DNA of 47,098 nucleotides from Chitinophagaceae bacterium. Its GTDB lineage: Bacteria; Bacteroidota; Bacteroidia; Chitinophagales; Chitinophagaceae. Positions 42,371 to 47,098 of the stretch are shown in pieces. The notes beneath the pieces are model-generated. The model did no database searches. It was given only the letters and a program-made list of their open reading frames with translations, and had not been told where the DNA came from. Position numbers and translations under genes: made by a program. Positions within the stretch are counted from its first letter, which is position 1. Every line of letters starts with the position of its first letter. Location: contig JAGODE010000003.1 of NCBI GenBank assembly GCA_017998385.1, positions 1 through 47,098 of the forward strand, written 5' to 3'.

Positions 42371-43108
42371 ATGCGAATCTATCACACTTTAAAAATCGGC
42401 GAATACCATACTAATTACTGTGAGGACTACCTGATAAACTGCGAGATTGGCCATCAGAAAATGTTATGTGCGGTAATGGATGGCTGCTCTATGGGCACCG
42501 ACAGTCACTTAGCTTCCACCCTTACTGGAAAAATTCTAAGAAAAATTTCTTCCGGGCTTAGCTACCAAGAGTTTATATCAAAAGAAGCTCCCGGGCTAAG
42601 TAAATTGATGGAAAATGTAATCAGGCAGTTGTTTAGTGAATTACGTACCATTAAAAATACGTTGCTCCTGCAAAGAGAGGAGCTACTGAGCACGCTGGTG
42701 ATTGCCATCATTGATACAGAAAATTGCTCCGGTGAATTTTTATGTGTGGGAGATGGGCTTATTTGTATTAATGGACAGTATTTTGAATTTGAACAAAATG
42801 ATCAACCTGATTATTTGGGCTATCACCTTGAGGAAGATTTTGAGCAATGGATAGAAAATCAGCATCAAAAAATATCGGTAGAGCACATTACAGATTTCAG
42901 TATCTCGACCGATGGAATCTTTACTTTCAAAAAGTTTGATGAGGGAATATATGAGCAGCCTGACAATATTGTAGACTACCTGCTTGTTGATAATACCGGC
43001 AGCGCTACCGAGATGATGCTTCACAAGAAGGTAATTGACATCGAATCTGAATGGGGCTTAAAACCTGCTGATGATATTGCCATTATAAGAGGCATTTATA
43101 ATCCATAA
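42371..43108 (+). CDS. PP2C-family protein phosphatase
   Basis: 245 residues. Metal-binding motifs of PP2C are visible: NYCEDYLINCE supplies the first Asp, LCAVMDGCSMGTDSHLAS corresponds to VFDGHGG, FSISTDGIFTF to the SDG strand, and KPADDIAIIRG to the C-terminal D-N motif, here Asp-Asp. This is the prokaryotic PP2C_2 type. It probably reverses Ser/Thr phosphorylation in or by the upstream membrane system, but no protein kinase gene is nearby. AT-rich like its neighbour. Alternative start is GTG at 42362. Confidence 0.8.
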   Translation: MRIYHTLKIGEYHTNYCEDYLINCEIGHQKMLCAVMDGCSMGTDSHLASTLTGKILRKISSGLSYQEFISKEAPGLSKLMENVIRQLFSELRTIKNTLLLQREELLSTLVIAIIDTENCSGEFLCVGDGLICINGQYFEFEQNDQPDYLGYHLEEDFEQWIENQHQKISVEHITDFSISTDGIFTFKKFDEGIYEQPDNIVDYLLVDNTGSATEMMLHKKVIDIESEWGLKPADDIAIIRGIYNP

Positions 43109-43251
43109 TAACCGGTAGACTCCGGTGACACAAACAGAAAAGTCAGCAGGCGGTGATGACACTTTTGAAGAAGCAACACAGGTTATTTCATGGCTATACT
43201 TTACCTGTTTTAAAGCACCACGCTCCCGCCCCTGACATATCCTTTCTTATG

Positions 43252-43665
43252 TTAAGATTTTTCCGTCAACGATTTATTCATCACCCAGTGATCGACACTC
43301 CACTTGCCGGGTCCAACAAGGAAAAAAATGGCAAACAGGAGCAGAAACAACAGCGGATGCTCGCCTTCATAAATCTTCCCATTATGCACCGTATAAATAA
43401 CACCGGCCATCGTGATCATAAGCAATGGGGTGACCCAGCGGGTAAATAAACCGAGCATCAGGCAAATGCCGCCCACCAGCTCGATAAGCTTGGCTGCATA
43501 TGCTGAAAATACAGGGAAGGGGAACTTTATGCTGGTTAAAAAATCAATCAATCCACCGATCTGAAACAACTCCCAGGAATACCGGAAAATCAGCCAGCCC
43601 GTTATAAGCCGCACTACTGCAAGACCTGCCGGCCATACCCCAGCTGAGGAAAATAGTTTTTTCAT
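43252..43665 (-). CDS. DoxX-family membrane protein
   Basis: 137 residues from the ATG at 43665; the frame extends upstream, but that part has no family-like sequence. Four membrane segments with the DoxX features ALAVVRLITGWLIFRYSWEL-like first helix, AAKLIELVGGICLMLGLF and the PLLFLLLFAIFFLVGPGKWS end. DoxX proteins are small inner-membrane proteins tied to quinol/redox balance. It is divergent from the winged-helix gene at 43845. Confidence 0.82.
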   Translation of the reverse strand: MKKLFSSAGVWPAGLAVVRLITGWLIFRYSWELFQIGGLIDFLTSIKFPFPVFSAYAAKLIELVGGICLMLGLFTRWVTPLLMITMAGVIYTVHNGKIYEGEHPLLFLLLFAIFFLVGPGKWSVDHWVMNKSLTEKS

Positions 43666-43832
43666 CTTTTTCCGACAATAATAAACGACAGTCTGCCGGC
43701 ACTGGTAAAACAGCTGTAAATTAAGTGTAACCAACTGTAAATTTTCTTTGTTTACGTACATAAGTAATTGATTACGTATACACTGGAGGTCAGTCATGCT
43801 TATACTGGTGATCCGCAGATGCTATAAAACGA

Positions 43833-43840
43833 TACATTTG
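43833..43840 (+). promoter_or_regulatory. -7 box (TACATTTG) of the membrane regulator gene
   Basis: An exact TAnnTTTG followed by ATTC and the ATG at 43845. No TTG element at the usual distance is visible. Transcription would begin at about the start codon. Confidence 0.5.
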
Positions 43841-43844
43841 ATTC

Positions 43845-44705
43845 ATGAAAAAACGCTGGTTATACTGGGTTGTGCCTGCCCTGGTTCTTGTCTTAATCGG
43901 GTTTAAGGCCCGTAATGTAAATGACTGGTCATTTAGCCAGGCCAGTGAGCTTACCCGAATGCGAAATATCGGGCATCTCGTCTTGCTCAGTAGCGGAGAT
44001 GCTTCTTCGCGCGTGCTGCCGGTGCAGGAAGTTTCGCCGGGCAGTTACCAGCTTCGTTTCGAAAAACCTTTTACACCCGTAACCGACTCGCTGGTAAAAA
44101 TTGTGACCAGCAAGCTGGGCAATCAACGGGCTTATTCAATTGAGCTAAGGGCAGCCGGTAGTCAGGATATACTCTACAGTTTTATAATATCGGAAGATAG
44201 CGGTAAGACTGTTATCCCCTGCCTTGATCGGCCTATGCCATTGAGCCAGTATGAACTAATGATCCGCTTTCCGGTCAGCCAATCCAACGCCGGTTACCTG
44301 ATTGGTGCGGGAGTACTCCTTGTTTTACTCGTCGGCGGGTGGTTCCTTTTCAGGAGAAAACCTGCTCCGCTTCCGCCCCTGCCACCGGATGATGAAGAAA
44401 AAGGACATCCCTTTCTCCGCCTCGGGCGATATCGTTTTTATACCGCACAACAAAAACTGGAACTTGACGGAGTGGAAACGGAACTAACAGGAAAGGAAAG
44501 CCATTTGCTCAGCATTCTGGCTGAGTCGCCCAATACGATGGTAGAACGAAGCCGGCTTCAAAAAGAAGTATGGGAAGACAATGGCGTGATCGTAACCCGG
44601 AGCCTCGATATTTTCATTTCAAAACTGCGGAAGAAACTGCAGGCTGATCCTGCTATAAAAATTGTAAATGTGCACGGAAGGGGGTATAAGCTTGAGATTG
44701 TGTAA
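43845..44705 (+). CDS. Membrane-anchored winged-helix regulator (ToxR/CadC-like, inverted)
   Basis: 286 residues. An N-terminal TM (WVVPALVLVLIGF), an about 130-residue extracytoplasmic domain, a second TM near residue 155 (LIGAGVLLVLLVGGWFLF) and a Pro-rich linker. The C-terminal OmpR-type winged helix spans about 190-286 (GVETELTGKESHLLSILAES; VTRSLDIFISKLRKKL; VNVHGRGYKLEIV). The DNA-binding domain is at the C-terminus, the reverse of CadC/ToxR. It would transduce a periplasmic signal to DNA without phosphorylation. TACATTTG four bases before the ATG (43833-43840) suggests a leaderless message. Confidence 0.82.
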   Translation: MKKRWLYWVVPALVLVLIGFKARNVNDWSFSQASELTRMRNIGHLVLLSSGDASSRVLPVQEVSPGSYQLRFEKPFTPVTDSLVKIVTSKLGNQRAYSIELRAAGSQDILYSFIISEDSGKTVIPCLDRPMPLSQYELMIRFPVSQSNAGYLIGAGVLLVLLVGGWFLFRRKPAPLPPLPPDDEEKGHPFLRLGRYRFYTAQQKLELDGVETELTGKESHLLSILAESPNTMVERSRLQKEVWEDNGVIVTRSLDIFISKLRKKLQADPAIKIVNVHGRGYKLEIV

Positions 44706-44722
44706 ATAACGGCTGCTTACAA

Positions 44723-45415
44723 TTACTTTATATCCGTTCTCTTCTTCATAAAGTAAAAATTCATGGGCCGGTTTACTTTAAAGCCCAATCGCTCATACAG
44801 GGCAATCGCCCGGTTATTGTCGTCGCGTACATGCAGAAAAGGTTGTTGATTTTGAGAAAGAATCAGGTGTAACTGATGGAGGAGCAGAGCGGCGGCATAT
44901 CCTTTTCCTAAAAAATCAGGATGTGTACAGACGGCGCTGATCTCGGTATTATTATATACATGCATGCGCTGACCGGTCATGGCAGCCAGGCGGCCCTCTT
45001 CGAAAATGCCGTGATAGTGGCCAAACTCAATAGTACGCTTATCGAATGGGCCGGGTTTGGTAAGCGCTGTAAGTGCTATCATCTCCTGCACATGCGACTC
45101 ATTGAGCGGAACCGGCGTGATGGCCGGGGCAGCGGGTATTACCCCTTCGGGAAAAATAAACTGTAGTCCGCTGATCTGGGCTCTGAACTCCCAGCCTGCC
45201 GGCTCACTGATCTGTGTGGGTGTAGCATATAAAATGCGGCGGCCCTCCGGCAGCAGGCCATATAATTCTTCAAAGCCGGTACTGTTGCCTGTTTCAAAAC
45301 CTACGAAAGGAGAAACCTCCTCATCAAAACACCTGACGCGATCTGTGCCAAAGCCAAGATGCCGGTCGCCCGACTGCAGGGCATTAAACACCGGGTTGTA
45401 TAAGCTGTCTTCCAC
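44723..45415 (-). CDS. GNAT-family N-acetyltransferase
   Basis: 230 residues from the GTG at 45415, which lies five bases after a TAATTTTG promoter box on the reverse strand. The C-terminal GNAT core has the acetyl-CoA loop HPDFLGKGYAAALLLHQLHL and the final NNRAIALYERLGFKVNRPM. The N-terminal half is a less conserved accessory lobe (FEELYGLLPEGRRILYAT). The acceptor substrate is unknown. It ends 17 bp from the end of the convergent regulator gene. Confidence 0.85.
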   Translation of the reverse strand: MEDSLYNPVFNALQSGDRHLGFGTDRVRCFDEEVSPFVGFETGNSTGFEELYGLLPEGRRILYATPTQISEPAGWEFRAQISGLQFIFPEGVIPAAPAITPVPLNESHVQEMIALTALTKPGPFDKRTIEFGHYHGIFEEGRLAAMTGQRMHVYNNTEISAVCTHPDFLGKGYAAALLLHQLHLILSQNQQPFLHVRDDNNRAIALYERLGFKVNRPMNFYFMKKRTDIK

Positions 45416-45420
45416 AAGTG

Positions 45421-45428
45421 CAAAATTA
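45421..45428 (-). promoter_or_regulatory. -7 box (TAATTTTG) of the GNAT gene
   Basis: Exact TAnnTTTG on the reverse strand, then CACTT and the GTG start at 45415. It supports the unusual GTG start and another leaderless message. Confidence 0.45.
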
Positions 45429-45716
45429 AGTGGTTCGGCTTAGACCGCTGGCCGGTAATAAAATGCCGCAGAAAACGGCGAATGGCGCAGCAGAAGGTTT
45501 TTCAAGCAGGTGATATTCATTTCAAAAAGTATAGCAGAATCGTAGTAAAAGATGTGAAATAAACAGATTGAAGCGCAGGGCCGTGGTAAGTTTACATAAG
45601 TTTCTGACAGGTATTGGAAAGCGATTTCGTAAATTTAGGATCGAAACGTCAACCTCCTTCTCTGCCGGACAGTTCTCCACTAACACTATTTTATCATCTT
45701 TTTAAATCAGAATAGT
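45429..45716. other. Intergenic region between GNAT and alcohol dehydrogenase genes
   Basis: About 290 bases without a coding frame I can support. The stretch is AT-rich and presumably holds upstream control sequences of both divergent genes, but no clear TAnnTTTG box precedes the dehydrogenase start. Confidence 0.5.
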
Positions 45717-46742
45717 ATGAAAGCAGTTCGTTTTTTTGGACAAAAAGATGTGCGGGTTGTCAATGACATGGAAAAGCCAACACCAACCGGTGATGAGGTT
45801 TTATTGAAGATCGGCGGTGCCGGGGTTTGTCATTCAGATTTGCACATTATTGATGAAGGCATCATTCCCGGTTTACAATTTACGCTCGGTCATGAAAACG
45901 CGGGATGGATCGAGGATATGGGGCCTGCTGTAAAAGGGTATAAAAAAGGAGATGCCGTACTGGTATATGGTCCCTGGGGATGCGGGCACTGTAAACCCTG
46001 CCAGCACTCGCAGGAAAACTATTGCGATCACCAGTCAGAAGCCGCGTTTGGCGGAGGCCTGGGATTGAACGGCGGCATGGCCGACTATATGCTGGTGCCT
46101 TCTTCGCGTTTGCTGGTGCCGATCTATGACCTCGATCCGGTAATAGCAGCGCCGCTTACAGATGCGGCCCTTACCCCTTACTCCGCCATCAAACGTTCAC
46201 TCCATAAATTAATGGCCGATGAATTTGTAGTAGTGATCGGTATCGGTGGCCTGGGTCATACTGCCATACAGATACTGCGGGAGATAAGCGGCGCGGCGAT
46301 TATTGCCTGCGACATCACCGCCGATCGGCTCGATTTTGCAAAATCACTGGGAGCAGCCTATACGGTCAATTCAAAAGATGCCGATGCAGCGGAGCAGATC
46401 AAAAAGATTACCGGTATTAAAAAAGCTAAAGTGGTAATCGATTTTGTAGGCGCCACGTCTACGATCGACCTGGGTACAAAAGTTGTTGGCCTCGATGGCG
46501 ACCTCACCGTGGTAGGCCTGGGCGGCGGCGTATTTTCGTACAACATGATGGGCCTGCCTTTTGGCGTTAACCTGTCGAATCCTTACTGGGGTTCACGCAC
46601 CGAACTGATGGAAGTTGTGGGACTGGCCCGGCAAAAGAAGATTCATATCAATATCGAAAAATATAAACTCGATGAAGCCGTAGCCGTATACGAAAAGCTG
46701 CGCAAAGGCCAGATCAAAGGCCGTGCTGTACTGGTACCTTAA
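45717..46742 (+). CDS. Zinc-dependent NAD(P)-alcohol dehydrogenase
   Basis: 341 residues, the normal length for medium-chain zinc dehydrogenases. Catalytic zinc ligands are in GAGVCHSDLH and GHENAGWIE. The structural zinc loop is GCGHCKPCQHSQENYC with four cysteines. The nucleotide fold has VVIGIGGLGHTAIQIL, and IACDITADRL follows, whose Asp favours NAD over NADP. The substrate cannot be read; primary alcohols or aldehydes are usual for this subgroup. A good terminator follows at 46768-46792. Confidence 0.92.
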   Translation: MKAVRFFGQKDVRVVNDMEKPTPTGDEVLLKIGGAGVCHSDLHIIDEGIIPGLQFTLGHENAGWIEDMGPAVKGYKKGDAVLVYGPWGCGHCKPCQHSQENYCDHQSEAAFGGGLGLNGGMADYMLVPSSRLLVPIYDLDPVIAAPLTDAALTPYSAIKRSLHKLMADEFVVVIGIGGLGHTAIQILREISGAAIIACDITADRLDFAKSLGAAYTVNSKDADAAEQIKKITGIKKAKVVIDFVGATSTIDLGTKVVGLDGDLTVVGLGGGVFSYNMMGLPFGVNLSNPYWGSRTELMEVVGLARQKKIHINIEKYKLDEAVAVYEKLRKGQIKGRAVLVP

Positions 46743-46767
46743 GTTTATACCCGATATACTTTTTCCC

Positions 46768-46792
46768 AAGCGGCCCCCGTGGCCGCTTTTTT
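46768..46792 (+). terminator. Intrinsic terminator after the alcohol dehydrogenase gene
   Basis: AAGCGGCC (46768-46775) pairs with GGCCGCTT (46781-46788) around CCCGT, directly followed by TTTT. It is 25 bp after the dehydrogenase stop. Confidence 0.85.
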
Positions 46793-46859
46793 CATGAAAA
46801 CTGCTACGGTAGAAAGCCTTATCTTAATGGCTTATTTCTCCACGATAAATGAACCGGCT

Positions 46860-47098
46860 ATGACCATGCAGGAAGTAATGACTCAACTGGAAAAACTTGG
46901 CTCCGAAAAAATGCGCCAGATAAATAAAAAGACCGGCGCCGGCGACAACCAGTTTGGCGTTAAAATGGGCGATATCCGCAATCTGGCTAAAAAGATCAAA
47001 AAAGATCATGCACTGGCCCTTCAGTTGTGGAATACCGGCAATGTAGATGCCCAGCTGGTAGCCGCACTCATCATGGATACCCAAAAACTGACCATCGA
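46860..47098 (+). CDS. AlkD-like DNA alkylation repair protein (3' partial)
   Basis: The frame runs off the window end. The visible 79 residues begin MTMQEVMTQLEKLGSEKMRQ and continue GAGDNQFGVKMGDIRNLAKK, a standard opening for the HEAT-repeat DNA alkylation repair family, which excises N3- and N7-alkylated bases. The ATG at 46860 fits the family N-terminus. An in-frame ATG at 46794 would place the start inside the terminator of the preceding gene, so it is less likely. Confidence 0.85.
   Translation, partial: MTMQEVMTQLEKLGSEKMRQINKKTGAGDNQFGVKMGDIRNLAKKIKKDHALALQLWNTGNVDAQLVAALIMDTQKLTI

Noticed and set aside
1..47098. CRISPR array, tRNA or rRNA genes, integrase or att sites
   Set aside because: No regularly spaced repeats, cloverleaf-like segments, rRNA-like conserved stretches, or recombinase genes were seen on reading.

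Overview
The window looks like chromosome of a Bacteroidota bacterium, most likely of the Chitinophagaceae type. The signs are two-component propeller kinases, TonB-receptor-like outer-membrane barrels, NVEALA-like secreted peptides, a 6-bladed propeller lipoprotein and TlpA-like lipoproteins. Several genes also carry the Bacteroidota promoter signature (TTG, about 18 nt, TAnnTTTG) in place of a purine-rich Shine-Dalgarno site. I see no rRNA, tRNA, CRISPR array or intact insertion sequence. Both window ends cut a gene.

Layout. 1-2.5 kb: tail of a RibD/DHFR-like reductase, a cysteine-bearing HxlR regulator, and two thioredoxin-fold proteins (a thiol/redox group). 3-9.8 kb: a surface protein with an exactly repeated 21-residue motif, a large periplasmic-propeller histidine kinase, a clostripain-like (C11) cysteine peptidase, a small orphan and a NarL-type response regulator. 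10-12.4 kb: a three-gene cassette of a Lys-tailed small protein, an outer-membrane-type protein and a two-TM protein ending in a pYEATS domain. 12.4-20 kb: a reverse-strand sugar operon (PhyH oxygenase, sugar isomerase-like TIM barrel, MFS sugar porter, GH127-like hydrolase, GH13 amylase) with a divergent AraC regulator.

20-27.3 kb: a reverse-strand envelope cluster (TonB-receptor-like barrel, CxxC lipoprotein, two paralogous Cys-rich NVEALA-like peptides, propeller lipoprotein, TlpA-like oxidoreductase) followed by the remnant of a second TlpA gene. 27.4-29.8 kb: a stand-alone ThiF/E1-like enzyme, a LuxR-type regulator and a LuxI/FeeM-like GNAT acyltransferase. 30-31.7 kb: a tandem Trypco2-like secreted protein followed by a trypsin-like lipoprotein.

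32-43.1 kb: the most striking block. An XRE regulator is divergent from YbjN-like, PspA/IM30, YqiJ-like and YqiK-type flotillin genes, then a 1616-residue coiled-coil AAA+ ATPase, an orphan and a PP2C phosphatase. I read it as a membrane-remodelling or envelope-stress system in which an ESCRT-III-family protein (PspA) sits beside an SPFH scaffold and an AAA+ motor. 43.2-47.1 kb: DoxX, a membrane-bound winged-helix regulator, a GNAT acetyltransferase, a zinc alcohol dehydrogenase and the start of an AlkD-like DNA alkylation repair gene.

The parts most worth pursuing are the pYEATS/Lys-tail cassette near a caspase-fold peptidase, the Trypco2-trypsin pair, the PspA-flotillin-AAA+ operon, the Cys-rich peptide pair, and the ThiF/LuxR/acyltransferase group. 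Functions are inferred from motifs read by eye; no database search was run.
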